Shown here one piece after another: positions 16,673-26,240 of a stretch of DNA of 64,000 nt (the stretch's first letter is position 1; the number at the start of each line of letters is the position of its first letter). A program made the position numbers and the translations under genes. A model generated the notes under the pieces. It did no database searches and was not told the DNA's origin. It saw nothing but the letters and a program-made list of their open reading frames with translations. The stretch spans positions 31,205 through 95,204 of the forward strand of contig CAZAMF010000007.1 in assembly GCA_964486295.1 (NCBI GenBank). The letters run 5' to 3'. The stretch is from CALBZG01 sp964486295 (lineage in GTDB: Bacteria > Bacillota > Clostridia > Peptostreptococcales > Anaerovoracaceae).

Positions 16673-17331
16673 TTTGATTTCTCCTTTTTCTTAAAGCTGA
16701 TTTTAGGTTCAGTTCCCGCAGCGATTCTCTGTATATTGGCTCTATGCTTCAAAATAATCGTTACAGCAACCGCTAAAGCGAATCCAATATAAGGTACGGG
16801 GTATTCATTCATGGCTTGAGGCCCGAATAGCTGAGCCGTCAATGGAAGCATGGCGGCGGCAAGAACGGAACCTGCAGAAACCCGTTTCGTGATCAAAACG
16901 ACTAAAGCCAGGATACCAAATGAAACCAACGCGAGGATATAGTTCACGGCAAGAAGTACGCCACATGCTGTAGCGACGCCTTTACCACCTTTAAAATTAA
17001 ATAGGATCGGCCAATTATGGCCGCACATGGCTGCATATCCTGTGAACATGGCCAGGATTTCGGGGCTGTGGTTCATAGCTGCCTGCACAACATCCAGTCC
17101 GCCAATCGCGCCGCCGATCCATACGGCTACAGCGCCTTTCAGCACATCGATGAACAAAGTGACCACTGCCGCTTTAGCCCCAAAAACTCTCAAAACATTT
17201 GTGGATCCAGCGTTGCCGCTGCCTTGATTTCTGATTTCGGTGCCCTTGATCCTGCCAATCATGATAGCCGGCGAGATGCTCCCGATAAAGTAGCCTGCAA
17301 TCAGTGTAATTATGACAATAACTACGCCCAA
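16669..17331 (-). CDS. plsY: Acyl-phosphate:glycerol-3-phosphate acyltransferase
   Basis: Integral membrane enzyme transferring an acyl group from acyl-phosphate (made by PlsX) to glycerol 3-phosphate. Conserved loop motifs are GSISPAIMIGR, GSGNAGSTNVLR and FNFKGGKGVAT. The 220-residue length and roughly five membrane helices fit. The start is TTG at 17331 behind a G-rich Shine-Dalgarno (GGGGGG) 7 bp upstream. It overlaps gpsA by 4 bp. Confidence 0.95.
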   Translation of the reverse strand: MGVVIVIITLIAGYFIGSISPAIMIGRIKGTEIRNQGSGNAGSTNVLRVFGAKAAVVTLFIDVLKGAVAVWIGGAIGGLDVVQAAMNHSPEILAMFTGYAAMCGHNWPILFNFKGGKGVATACGVLLAVNYILALVSFGILALVVLITKRVSAGSVLAAAMLPLTAQLFGPQAMNEYPVPYIGFALAVAVTIILKHRANIQRIAAGTEPKISFKKKEKSK

Positions 17332-17346
17332 TTTCTAATCCCCCCC

Positions 17347-18669
17347 TTATACTTCTTTCTCACCCTTTTCCCTGAAAACGAATTTTATGGAAGTCCCTTC
17401 AAAACCAAAGCTCTCCCGGATTTTATTTTCAAGATATCTTGAATATGAAAAATGCATCAGAGCTCGCTTATTCACCTGGAAAGAGAAGAGCGGCGGCTTA
17501 ACGCCCACCTGCGCCGCATAATATATTTTCAATCTTTTACCCTTATCTGAAGGCGGCTGCCTCATCATCATCGCATCCTGAATCAGACTGTTCAGCTGTC
17601 CGGTGGAAACTCTCATGGACCGCTTTTCAGCTACATATTTTGCGAGTTCCATCACATTTTTGACACGCTGCCTCTCTGTTACTGAAATGAAGACGATGGG
17701 GGCATAGGTCATGAATGAAAGCTCTCTGGTGATTTCCTTTTGATATTCTTTCATGGTATTGGTTTCTTTTTTAACCAGATCCCATTTGTTTACGACCACA
17801 ACAATACCCTTGCCGGCCTCATGGGCTATACCGGCAATCTTTTTATCCTGTTCGGTGATCCCGTCCACCGCGTCGATCATCAAAAGACATACATCACATC
17901 TTTCAATGGCTGCAATCGCACGGATCACACTATATTTTTCAATATCTTCCTCCACTTTAGAACGTCTTCTGATTCCTGCAGTGTCAATGAGGATGTACTG
18001 TTCTCCTTCCCAAGTGAACGGGCTATCGATAGAGTCCCTTGTGGTGCCCGCGATGGGAGAAACAATCACTCTCTTCTCACCAAGCAACTCATTGACCAAT
18101 GAAGACTTCCCCACATTTGGCTTTCCGACTACTGCGATTTTGGTTACATCGTCCTCTTCAGCGGCTTCGGAATCAGGCAGGCTATTGACAATCTCATCCA
18201 ATAAATCACCAAAATTCAGCATATTCACCGACGATATAGCAATGGGATCTCCCAGCCCGAGTTCGTAAAAATCATAAAAATCCGCCGGCATTTTCGGAGT
18301 GTCGATTTTATTAACGATAAGAATAACTCTTTTGCCGGTGCGCATCAGCATGTTCGCTACTTCACGGTCAGAAGCTGTCAGTCCATCTTTTCCATCAACC
18401 ATAAACAGAATCACATCAGCTGTTTCCATAGCGATTTCCGCCTGGGCTCTCATCTGCGAAAGGATCACATCCTTACTGTCCGGCTCAATTCCGCCTGTAT
18501 CGATCAGAGCGAATACTTTTCCACGCCACTCGGCTTCCGCATATATCCTGTCACGGGTTACGCCCGGAGAGTCCTCAACGATGGAAATTCTTTTACCTAT
18601 TACTTTATTAAAAAAAGTTGATTTGCCCACATTGGGTCGGCCAACTACGGCCACGATCGGTTTACTCAT
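17347..18669 (-). CDS. der: Ribosome biogenesis GTPase Der (EngA)
   Basis: Tandem GTPase for 50S subunit maturation. Two P-loops are visible, GRPNVGKSTFFNK near residue 10 and GKPNVGKSSLVNE near 184, each followed by switch, DTGG/DTAG and NKxD motifs. A KH-like C-terminal domain starts about residue 350. The start is set at ATG 18669, 8 bp after AGGAGG; a TTG one codon earlier is less likely. It overlaps the ftsY stop by 8 bp. 440 residues is normal. Confidence 0.96.
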   Translation of the reverse strand: MSKPIVAVVGRPNVGKSTFFNKVIGKRISIVEDSPGVTRDRIYAEAEWRGKVFALIDTGGIEPDSKDVILSQMRAQAEIAMETADVILFMVDGKDGLTASDREVANMLMRTGKRVILIVNKIDTPKMPADFYDFYELGLGDPIAISSVNMLNFGDLLDEIVNSLPDSEAAEEDDVTKIAVVGKPNVGKSSLVNELLGEKRVIVSPIAGTTRDSIDSPFTWEGEQYILIDTAGIRRRSKVEEDIEKYSVIRAIAAIERCDVCLLMIDAVDGITEQDKKIAGIAHEAGKGIVVVVNKWDLVKKETNTMKEYQKEITRELSFMTYAPIVFISVTERQRVKNVMELAKYVAEKRSMRVSTGQLNSLIQDAMMMRQPPSDKGKRLKIYYAAQVGVKPPLFSFQVNKRALMHFSYSRYLENKIRESFGFEGTSIKFVFREKGEKEV

Positions 18670-19558
18670 CAAAAATGCCTCCTACAAAATCCGAAGCATC
18701 GAATTCTTTAAGGTCATCAATGCCTTCACCTATACCGATGAACTTGACCGGCAAGTTCAATTCGTCAGCTATTGTTATGACGATCCCGCCTTTTGCGGTA
18801 CCGTCCAATTTCGTTAATATGATCCCGGAAAGAGCAGCTACTTCTCCGAATTCTTTTGCTTGTGATACTGCATTTTTCCCTGTGGTGGCATCCAATACAA
18901 GCAAAGTTTCTTTTGTCGCCTCAGGGTATTCCCTTTCGATCACTTTATTCATTTTTTCCAGTTCAAGCATCAGATTCTTCTTGTTCTGGAGTCTGCCGGC
19001 TGTATCGCAGATCAGCACGTCGATGCCCTTAGCCTTTGCAGATTTGATTGCATCATAGATCACAGCCGAAGGATCGGCACCTTCCTGATGCTTGATCACA
19101 CTGATATCGTTACGGCGGCCCCATATCTCCAACTGTTCAGACGCTGCCGCCCGGAAAGTGTCGGCTGCAGCAAGCAATACAGTCTTTCCCTTTGCTTTTT
19201 CCCTTCGTGCCAGCTTGCCGATGGTGGTGGTTTTCCCGCTTCCGTTAATTCCTACCATCAGGATCACCAAAGGGGTGTTTTCGGACAATTTGCTTGCCTC
19301 CCCTTTGTCGACAATGTCTGACATGATCGTTTTCAGTCTTCCTTTTACACGGTCGGGATTGGATATATTTTCATTTTTTACTGCTTTCCTTAGTTCATCA
19401 ACGATGTGCAACGTTGTATCCATACCGATATCTGAAGTAATCAGCACTTCCTCCAGTTGATCCATAAGTTCCTCATCAACCTTCCCTCTGGCCAGTATCA
19501 CATCCGATATCCGTTCAGACATTCTTCCGAAAAAAGACTTTTTTTCTCTTAATTCCAT
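18662..19558 (-). CDS. ftsY: Signal recognition particle receptor FtsY
   Basis: SRP receptor GTPase for cotranslational membrane targeting. At 298 residues it is essentially the NG domain without the acidic N-terminal A domain, as in several Gram-positives. Motifs are GINGSGKTTTIGKLA (P-loop), AADTFRAAASEQL, DTAGRLQNKKNLM and TKLDGTAKGG. It overlaps smc by 10 bp (rnc-smc-ftsY order, common in Firmicutes). The ATG follows AGGAG 7 bp upstream. Confidence 0.97.
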   Translation of the reverse strand: MELREKKSFFGRMSERISDVILARGKVDEELMDQLEEVLITSDIGMDTTLHIVDELRKAVKNENISNPDRVKGRLKTIMSDIVDKGEASKLSENTPLVILMVGINGSGKTTTIGKLARREKAKGKTVLLAAADTFRAAASEQLEIWGRRNDISVIKHQEGADPSAVIYDAIKSAKAKGIDVLICDTAGRLQNKKNLMLELEKMNKVIEREYPEATKETLLVLDATTGKNAVSQAKEFGEVAALSGIILTKLDGTAKGGIVITIADELNLPVKFIGIGEGIDDLKEFDASDFVGGIFDE

Positions 19559-22500
19559 TTATTTTCTCCTAAATCAAATTCATCCCCCAGTTTCAGGGAA
19601 ATCACCTTGGAAATCCCCTGTTCCGCCATAGTGACACCGTAGAGAGAATCTGCATGCTCCATTGTCGCTTTCTGGTGGGTAACCAGCGCGAATTGTATAT
19701 CTTCACCGAAGTTTTTCAAGGTTTTTATAAACCTGTTTATATTCGACTCATCCAGAGACGCTTCGATCTCATCCAGAATACAAAACGGTGTTGGTTTGGT
19801 TTTTAAAACTGCAAACATCAGCGCAATCGCTGTCATGGTTTTCTCGCCTCCGGAAAGCAGACTGATATTGCTCAATTTTTTACCCGGTGGCTGTGCTACG
19901 ATTTCAATATCCGAATCCAGAGGCCGTTCTCCATCCTCCAGAAGAAGCTTTGCATTTCCACCTCCAAAAAGTTCCTTAAAGAACCTTTCAAAATTGGCTG
20001 AGACTTCTTCGAAGCTTTGTTTAAAGCGTTCTCTGATAATTTTATCCGTATCATCTATGATTTTTTTCAGGGTGCTGACAGCTTCCAGAATATCGGTCCG
20101 CTGTCCGGTCAAAAATTCATAACGCTGTCTGACCTGTGAGTATTCGGCAATGGCGCCAATATTGACTTCGCCGAGTTCCTTCATCATGTTTCTGATCTCT
20201 TTATCTTCTTTCAGCGCGTTGGATATTATGAACTCTTTCTTTTTCAGCTCCAGTGCATGAACGTAAGATATTTCGAAATCGTCCCAGATTTTTTCCTTAT
20301 ACGTTTCAATCAGCGTTTCATTTTTGCCGCGGCGTATCTCCAGGTCAAGTCGCATGGCTGAAAGAACCTCAAGCCTGTCATCCAGCTTTTCTTTCTCCAG
20401 AGTGGCCTTGTTGAATCTTGCGAATACAGAAGCTTTTTCCTCTTTCAGCTCGTTGATATAGTTTTCGATCTTCTGTTTATCGTTTTCCTTTTGCTTGATT
20501 TGATCGGTAAAAGCTCCTGATCCTTCCAGGATTTGCTTTTTCTCACTGCGATATGTTTCAAGGAGTCTTTCCTTTAACGTTTTCTCAGCTCTCATATCGG
20601 CGATGCTCCTGTTAATCATGGCGATCAGAGTATCGATGCCCTGCTTCCCGCTTTCGCAGGAGGATGCCGCCATCCTTGATTTTGTGATTTCTTCACTGAG
20701 ATCTTCTATTTTTTGTTTCTGATTTTCATGGAGAGTCAGCGCCTGTTCGATCTCTCTCTCTATTTTACCTGCTCTTTCCGATACTTCCTTCGCTTGTGCA
20801 ATTAAAGCTTCTTCCATTTCCGTTGAGTGAACAGTTTCAGCTTCGATATTCCTGAGTTCGCGATCCCTTGCCGTTTGCAGGCTTTCAATTGAAGACAGGC
20901 TTTCTTTCATGGATTCAATCTGCGTTTTCTTTGTATGAACTTCGATCTCAATATCTCTGATTTCGAGTTCCAGTTCCGATTGCGTCTCAAGAGAAGATTT
21001 TAATAGCTCTTTTGTAAAATCCAGGTCTTCTTCCATTTTGCTCAAAATTGCTTTGTTTTCGTTGATTTTTATTTCCAGTGTATCAATTTCGGCTTTCCGT
21101 TCCAAGAGATTGCCGGAATTGTTTTTATGCCTGCCACCCGTGATGGCACCATTGGCATTGATAAACTCACCTTCCAGCGTGACGAAACGGAGCCCTTTAC
21201 TTTCCTTGGATAATCTGACCGCATGATTCATAGAGTCGACAATGACGACTCTACCGAGAAGATATTCCATCACATTCCTGTAGGTTTCCTCAAAATCGAT
21301 CCGATCCACAGCAAAGCCCTTGACTCCCTGAGAGCCAAGCAGACCCTTGTCTTTGGAAAAGCCGTCGGCTCTGATGGAGCTGACAGGAAGGAATGTGAGC
21401 CTTCCGGCCCTGTTTTCTTTCAACGCGTTGATTGCTTCTCCTGCATCCTGGTCCGTCTCACAGACAATGTTCTGGATACTTCCGCCCAATGCGGTCTCTA
21501 TGGCCACTTCAAATCCGGCCGGGACTTTTATGAGATCGGCAACCGTTCCATGCAAGCCCCTGAGGCCTGATTTCATGATATACTTTACAGCATTGTTGTA
21601 CCCCTCGTAGTTTGCTTCCATCTCCTCGATGGTTTTTTTCCTGGACAGAAGCCGGCCCAACTCCACTTTGAGCTGTTCAATCTCTTTGTTGGCTTGACGG
21701 TCTTTCACCATTAAGTCGGTCTGATCGAGCTTGATGGTGCTAAGCCTTGTTTTCGCTTCTCCGAGTCGGCTTTCAGATTCACCCTTACCCGTTGTAATGA
21801 TTTCGATATTTCCGGTTAAATTATGGATTTCAGCCTCTGCCTTCGTTTTCTCGTCCAGAAGCTGGTTTTTTCTTTTGATCAGGCCGGATTTTAAATTTCC
21901 GATGCTGGCTGCTTCCGCCCTTTTATTCGCTTCGGATGTCAGCAGCGTGAATATTTCATTTTTTTCGGATTCAATGCCGGCAAGCGCGGATGCGTATGCC
22001 GCTGTCCTTTCGGCATGTTCTATCACCTTTTTATCCAGTTCGCTTTTCAGGCCGAACAGCTTTTTTTCGGCTTCTGCCTTCAACGCATATTGCGCTTCGG
22101 CATTTTTTTCTTCCCTTTGAAGCTTTTCGGATAATTCCTGAAGTTCCTGTTCCAGTCGTTCTGCGTTTGCCGCCAGATTGGTCAGTTTCTCTGTATCAAT
22201 ACGGTTCCTGCCAGCCAATGTATTGATCTCATCGATGAGGGCCAGATGCTTTACAGATGCCTGTTCGCTTAGCGTTTCAAGGCTTTCATTCTTTTCTCTG
22301 CTCTCATTGACTTCCTTATCGATAGTCTCTTTCCGTTCCCGGATTTTCTTTATTTCTTCAGTGGAAACCTCAAGTTCCCTGATAATGGCTTCCGTATTAG
22401 TTTCTAGCTTTTCAATATTCCTCAATGTAATATTGATTTCCAGTTCCTTGAATCGTTCACGCAGCTTCAGATATTCCGATGCTTTTTCACTTTCCTGCTG

Positions 22501-23115
22501 AAGCGTACCGATTCTTGTTTCAATTTCACAGATAATATCGTTCACCCGTTCAAGCTGCTGATTTGATGAGGCCAGTTTTCGCTCAGTTTCGGCTTTCCTG
22601 TTTCTGTATGTGACGATTCCTGCTGCGGATTCGAATATTTCTCTTCTCGATTCTGTTTTGTTGCTGATGATATCGGATATTTTTCCCTGCCTGATAATGC
22701 TGTATCCTTCTACGCCAATGCCTGTGTCCATGATCAGGTCGCGAACGTCGCGCAATCTGCACTGGCTGTTGTTGATAGCATATTCGCTCTCTCCGGATCG
22801 GTACATTCTCCTGGTGATTGCCACCTCGTTGTAATCGATGGGCAACAGTCCTTTTGTATTGTCGATGACTAAAGTCACTTCTGCCATTCCGCGGGATTTT
22901 CTGGAAGCTGTTCCGGCAAAAATTACCTCGTCCATCTTGCCGCCTCTTAGCATTTTAGGGCTTTGTTCACCCAGTACCCAGCTGATTGCATCACTGATAT
23001 TGCTTTTACCCGAACCGTTCGGCCCGATGATACATGTGATCCCGTCATTTAATTCGATGGTCACAGGTTCGGCAAAGGATTTGAATCCCTGCATTTCTAT
23101 TCTTTTAAAATACAA
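19549..23115 (-). CDS. smc: Chromosome segregation protein SMC
   Basis: Condensin ATPase of about 1188 residues. The N-terminal head has Walker A GPNGSGKSNISDAI; two long coiled coils flank a hinge around residues 500-660 (YEGYNNAVKYIMKSGLRGLHG); the C-terminal head has the signature LSGGEKTMTAIALMFAVL and Walker B FCILDEIEASLDE. The start is taken at TTG 23115, 8 bp after AGGAG, which gives the family-typical first residues (Met)-YFKRIEMQGFKSF; an in-frame extension to 23151 runs back into rnc and lacks such support. It overlaps the rnc end by 11 bp. Confidence 0.96.
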   Translation of the reverse strand: MYFKRIEMQGFKSFAEPVTIELNDGITCIIGPNGSGKSNISDAISWVLGEQSPKMLRGGKMDEVIFAGTASRKSRGMAEVTLVIDNTKGLLPIDYNEVAITRRMYRSGESEYAINNSQCRLRDVRDLIMDTGIGVEGYSIIRQGKISDIISNKTESRREIFESAAGIVTYRNRKAETERKLASSNQQLERVNDIICEIETRIGTLQQESEKASEYLKLRERFKELEINITLRNIEKLETNTEAIIRELEVSTEEIKKIRERKETIDKEVNESREKNESLETLSEQASVKHLALIDEINTLAGRNRIDTEKLTNLAANAERLEQELQELSEKLQREEKNAEAQYALKAEAEKKLFGLKSELDKKVIEHAERTAAYASALAGIESEKNEIFTLLTSEANKRAEAASIGNLKSGLIKRKNQLLDEKTKAEAEIHNLTGNIEIITTGKGESESRLGEAKTRLSTIKLDQTDLMVKDRQANKEIEQLKVELGRLLSRKKTIEEMEANYEGYNNAVKYIMKSGLRGLHGTVADLIKVPAGFEVAIETALGGSIQNIVCETDQDAGEAINALKENRAGRLTFLPVSSIRADGFSKDKGLLGSQGVKGFAVDRIDFEETYRNVMEYLLGRVVIVDSMNHAVRLSKESKGLRFVTLEGEFINANGAITGGRHKNNSGNLLERKAEIDTLEIKINENKAILSKMEEDLDFTKELLKSSLETQSELELEIRDIEIEVHTKKTQIESMKESLSSIESLQTARDRELRNIEAETVHSTEMEEALIAQAKEVSERAGKIEREIEQALTLHENQKQKIEDLSEEITKSRMAASSCESGKQGIDTLIAMINRSIADMRAEKTLKERLLETYRSEKKQILEGSGAFTDQIKQKENDKQKIENYINELKEEKASVFARFNKATLEKEKLDDRLEVLSAMRLDLEIRRGKNETLIETYKEKIWDDFEISYVHALELKKKEFIISNALKEDKEIRNMMKELGEVNIGAIAEYSQVRQRYEFLTGQRTDILEAVSTLKKIIDDTDKIIRERFKQSFEEVSANFERFFKELFGGGNAKLLLEDGERPLDSDIEIVAQPPGKKLSNISLLSGGEKTMTAIALMFAVLKTKPTPFCILDEIEASLDESNINRFIKTLKNFGEDIQFALVTHQKATMEHADSLYGVTMAEQGISKVISLKLGDEFDLGENKWN

Positions 23116-23794
23116 TGCTGCCTCTCCTTTCAAGAGCTTTTCTCGCCGCATTCTGCTCTGCTTCTTTTTTGCTCAATCCCTTGCCTACGCCGATCACAAC
23201 ATCGTTCAGCACAAATTCCACCGTAAAAGTCTTTTTATGATCGGGGCCTTCTTCATTGACGACCCTGTAATAAAAGCCCTTTTCACCCTGTGCCTGCAGA
23301 AGCTCCTGAAGGCTGGTCTTAAAATCTGCGCTGCTGCCTCTTTGACTCGACTCTTCGATCCTATCAGTGAAATGTCTGAGTATAAATGACTTGGCCTCGC
23401 CATACCCTCCATCCAAATAGATCGCCCCAATCAAAGCCTCCATTGCATCCGCAATGATGGAGTCCTTATTGACTCCTCCAGTTCTGATTTCACCGATTCC
23501 AAGCAGGATATCTTCCCCGATGCCGATTCGCTTTCCTACAGACGCCAAAGACTCGGCGCATACGACTCTAGCCCTTATTTTAGTTAGCCTGCCCTCTTCC
23601 ATCAGAGGCAGACTCGTGTACAGCTCTTCGCTGATTATAGCGTCCAACAATGCATCTCCCAGGAATTCCAGCCTTTGATTGCTTTTTACAACTTGTTCGG
23701 CTTTGTTTTTAATATAGGAGGCATGTGTCAAAGCATTTTCCAAAAGAAACCGGTTATTGAAAACATAACCCAGTTTGCCTTCAATGCTATTCAA
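23105..23794 (-). CDS. rnc: Ribonuclease III
   Basis: Double-strand-specific endoribonuclease for rRNA and mRNA processing. The catalytic signature NQRLEFLGDALLDAIISE is near residue 40, a second acidic site lies in DAMEALIGAIYLDGG, and the C-terminal dsRNA-binding domain starts about residue 155 (DFKTSLQELLQAQG) and ends with KKEAEQNAARKALE. The start is placed at TTG 23794, 10 bp after GGAGAGG; another TTG at 23803 is only 1 bp from it and less likely. It overlaps plsX by 8 bp. Confidence 0.95.
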   Translation of the reverse strand: MNSIEGKLGYVFNNRFLLENALTHASYIKNKAEQVVKSNQRLEFLGDALLDAIISEELYTSLPLMEEGRLTKIRARVVCAESLASVGKRIGIGEDILLGIGEIRTGGVNKDSIIADAMEALIGAIYLDGGYGEAKSFILRHFTDRIEESSQRGSSADFKTSLQELLQAQGEKGFYYRVVNEEGPDHKKTFTVEFVLNDVVIGVGKGLSKKEAEQNAARKALERRGSIVF

Positions 23795-24800
23795 TATTCT
23801 CAATCCTCTCCAATTCGGCGATGGCTTTCTCGATGGTTTCCACTACTTTGCCTTCCATGAATGGAACCGCTCTGATAATGGAGTTCATTACGGCCTTTTC
23901 ATTGGAGGATCCATGCATTTTCACGATCGGGCCTTTGATACCCAGGAGAGGCGCACCGCCATACTCTGAGTAATCGAATTCTTCTTTAAGTTCGATTAAT
24001 TTTTTATATAATAAGGCTGCTCCGACTTTTGCTACAAAGCCTGAGGTTAATTTTTCCTTCACTGTGCTGAAGATGCTCATGGCCAGCCCTTCAGTAAGTT
24101 TTAGAATGACATTGCCGACAAAACCATCGGCAACAATGACATCGCAAGCACCGTTTGGGATCTCCCGCGCTTCGATGTTTCCAACAAAATTAAGATTGCT
24201 TTTCTGAAGCAGTTTATAGGCCTCTTTGGTCATCGAGTTTCCCTTCTGCTCCTCCACGCCGATATTGACAAGCCCGACTTTGGGATTTTCAATCCCCATG
24301 ACCTTTTTCATGTAGATATCCCCCATGCAGGCGAATTGCAGAAGGTTGGCCGCCCTGCATTCCGAATTGGCTCCGGCATCCACCAGAAGGGATACCCCTT
24401 TGCCGAGTATAGGATATACACTGGCTATTGCGGGTCTGTCGATCCCGTCAATAGCTTTCAATATGAATAATCCGGCAGCCATCATGGCTCCGGTGGAACC
24501 TGCGGAGATAAACAAATCACCTTCACCGTTATTGAGCATGGTGATCCCTTTGACCAGAGATGAATCCAGCTTTGTTCTGACGGCTTTCACCGGCGCCTCT
24601 TCGTTTGAGATCACTTCTGAAGTATGTATAACAGAAATTTTTGACCGGTCATACTCGTATTTGTCCAGCTCGGGCCGAATAAGATTTTCATCACCCAGGA
24701 TCACAATTTCATGCTGAATTTTTGCGGCGGCGTCTACCGCGCCCTTTACTGCAGCATGGGGTGCGTTGTCCCCACCCATTCCATCTAGCAATATCTTCAT
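23787..24800 (-). CDS. plsX: Phosphate acyltransferase PlsX
   Basis: Makes acyl-phosphate from acyl-ACP for PlsY in the same gene run. N-terminal MKILLDGMGGDNAPHAAVKG and blocks such as AGSTGAMMAAGLFIL, SLLVDAGANSECRA and YGGAPLLGIKG are diagnostic. Length 337 is normal. ATG follows GGAGG. It starts 1 bp after the GNAT gene and overlaps rnc. No fapR, rpmF or acpP is adjacent, unlike in many Firmicutes. Confidence 0.96.
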   Translation of the reverse strand: MKILLDGMGGDNAPHAAVKGAVDAAAKIQHEIVILGDENLIRPELDKYEYDRSKISVIHTSEVISNEEAPVKAVRTKLDSSLVKGITMLNNGEGDLFISAGSTGAMMAAGLFILKAIDGIDRPAIASVYPILGKGVSLLVDAGANSECRAANLLQFACMGDIYMKKVMGIENPKVGLVNIGVEEQKGNSMTKEAYKLLQKSNLNFVGNIEAREIPNGACDVIVADGFVGNVILKLTEGLAMSIFSTVKEKLTSGFVAKVGAALLYKKLIELKEEFDYSEYGGAPLLGIKGPIVKMHGSSNEKAVMNSIIRAVPFMEGKVVETIEKAIAELERIENIE

Positions 24801-24801
24801 T

Positions 24802-25320
24802 TTAAACCTCCAGCTTCATTATTTCGGGGTGACATCCGGCTCCGTACTGCGGGCAAGACAAGCATTCAAAAAAACGAGGCGCTTGCTCTGCTTCTATGGC
24901 TTTAAATCCTGCCTTCCTGAAAAATCCGGGTGCTCTTGCTACCAGATAAATACAATTGCCATCCAGTTCTTTGACTTCCTTGATTGCCTTTTCCAAGAGT
25001 AATTTGCCCAACTTTTCTTTCCGGTAGTCTGTGTTGATGGCGATTCCGTCGATAATAAATTCTCCTTCACGAATGGCTAGAACACATGCGCCCAGCAGTT
25101 TGCCATCCGATTGTCTGGTAACCTCCCAGCATTTTACAATGTCGGTTGAAACAGGTTCTTCACCGGAATATTCAATTTCATTTTCAATAAAGAAAGGAAC
25201 GAGTTTGTCGTAATCTGTGGTGGCTCTCATGACCAGTTTGACTTTTTTCAGCCGGCAATCCAGCTCACAGGTCGGACAATCAAAGGCGCAATCCTCATTC
25301 ATCCAATCAGTCCCTACCAT
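24802..25320 (-). CDS. GNAT-family acetyltransferase with flanking cysteine clusters
   Basis: A 172-residue protein whose central GNAT fold is seen in LLGACVLAIREGEFIIDGIAI, the acetyl-CoA loop YRKEKLGKLLLEKAIKE and FFRKAGFKAI. Unusually, the N-terminus has four cysteines (CAFDCPTCELDC, about residues 11-22) and the C-terminus three more (CLSCPQYGAGCHPE). They could form a metal or Fe-S site joining both ends (inference). The substrate is unknown. The start at ATG 25320 follows GAGGAG and overlaps the lipid-kinase gene by 7 bp; an ATG at 25302 is an alternative. It sits between a lipid kinase and plsX. Confidence 0.8.
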   Translation of the reverse strand: MVGTDWMNEDCAFDCPTCELDCRLKKVKLVMRATTDYDKLVPFFIENEIEYSGEEPVSTDIVKCWEVTRQSDGKLLGACVLAIREGEFIIDGIAINTDYRKEKLGKLLLEKAIKEVKELDGNCIYLVARAPGFFRKAGFKAIEAEQAPRFFECLSCPQYGAGCHPEIMKLEV

Positions 25321-26240
25321 ATGGCTCCTCTCATATTGTCTCTTACTGTAAATATCTGAAGTCTATTGGGAAGAACTGTAAAATGCAAAGGCATTTTTTC
25401 TCCCGCCTCACCGTCTACATCCGTTCCGAATTCGTCATCGGACTCCAGCCAAAGCTCTTCGGTCTTAAAATGCAGCACGTTTCTATTCCTTTGATGGTTT
25501 CCTTGAAGATAATTGATGATAAGCGGCCCGAATTCAGTGAGGGGCATTTTCTTAAATACGATTACATTCAGTTTGCCGTCGTCAATTTCCGAGTCAGGAG
25601 AGATTCTTCGGAAGCCTCCCGCTGAAGCCCCGTTCATCACAAGCATAAAATACATCTTACCTTCAAAATTTACTTCTTTTGACTTGATTTTTATTGAAAG
25701 AGGCCTCAGATTTGCAACTTCTGTCAGACCTGTCAGATAATATGCCAGTGCCCCCAGTGTATTTTTGAGATTCGGATCGGTCTTCTGGCTTACATCAACC
25801 ATCATTCCCATTGCCGCTACGTTGATAAATGCTCGATTGTTGACCAAGCCAACATCTACGTTCGTTAAATGATCCCCAAGGGCAATATCGGTCATTTCCG
25901 TTATCCCCAGCGGCAGTTCCAAAAAATGGGCGAAATCATTGGCAGTGCCTGCCGGGAAGATGGACAATGGCAGCCGGATATTGTTTTCTATCATGGCGTT
26001 GACGCAGATATTGACTGTGCCGTCACCACCTGCTGCGATGATCTGCCTGTACTCGCTCTGGTCTATTCCCGAAAGGATCCGGCTCAGCATATTCCCGTAT
26101 TCCGCCCGGACCGGCACAACACATAAGTCTTTCATCTGGCATCTTTCGATGACATAATCGAGATTGCTCTTAAAAAGGCCGTTTCCCGCATGAGGATTAT
26201 AAAAAAACAGTACTTTCTCAACCGGTTTCTTTTCCGTCAT
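25314..26240 (-). CDS. Diacylglycerol kinase family lipid kinase (YegS/DgkB type)
   Basis: A 308-residue ATP-dependent lipid kinase. The N-terminal KVLFFYNPHAG and the nucleotide loop AAGGDGTVNICVNAM, then FPAGTANDFAHFL, are DAGK catalytic-domain signatures; the C-terminal beta-rich domain includes DGEAGEKMPLHFTVLP. It probably recycles diacylglycerol to phosphatidate, matching the lipid genes nearby. It overlaps folC by 23 bp and the GNAT gene by 7 bp. A sphingosine- or undecaprenol-kinase role cannot be excluded. Confidence 0.88.
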   Translation of the reverse strand: MTEKKPVEKVLFFYNPHAGNGLFKSNLDYVIERCQMKDLCVVPVRAEYGNMLSRILSGIDQSEYRQIIAAGGDGTVNICVNAMIENNIRLPLSIFPAGTANDFAHFLELPLGITEMTDIALGDHLTNVDVGLVNNRAFINVAAMGMMVDVSQKTDPNLKNTLGALAYYLTGLTEVANLRPLSIKIKSKEVNFEGKMYFMLVMNGASAGGFRRISPDSEIDDGKLNVIVFKKMPLTEFGPLIINYLQGNHQRNRNVLHFKTEELWLESDDEFGTDVDGEAGEKMPLHFTVLPNRLQIFTVRDNMRGAIW

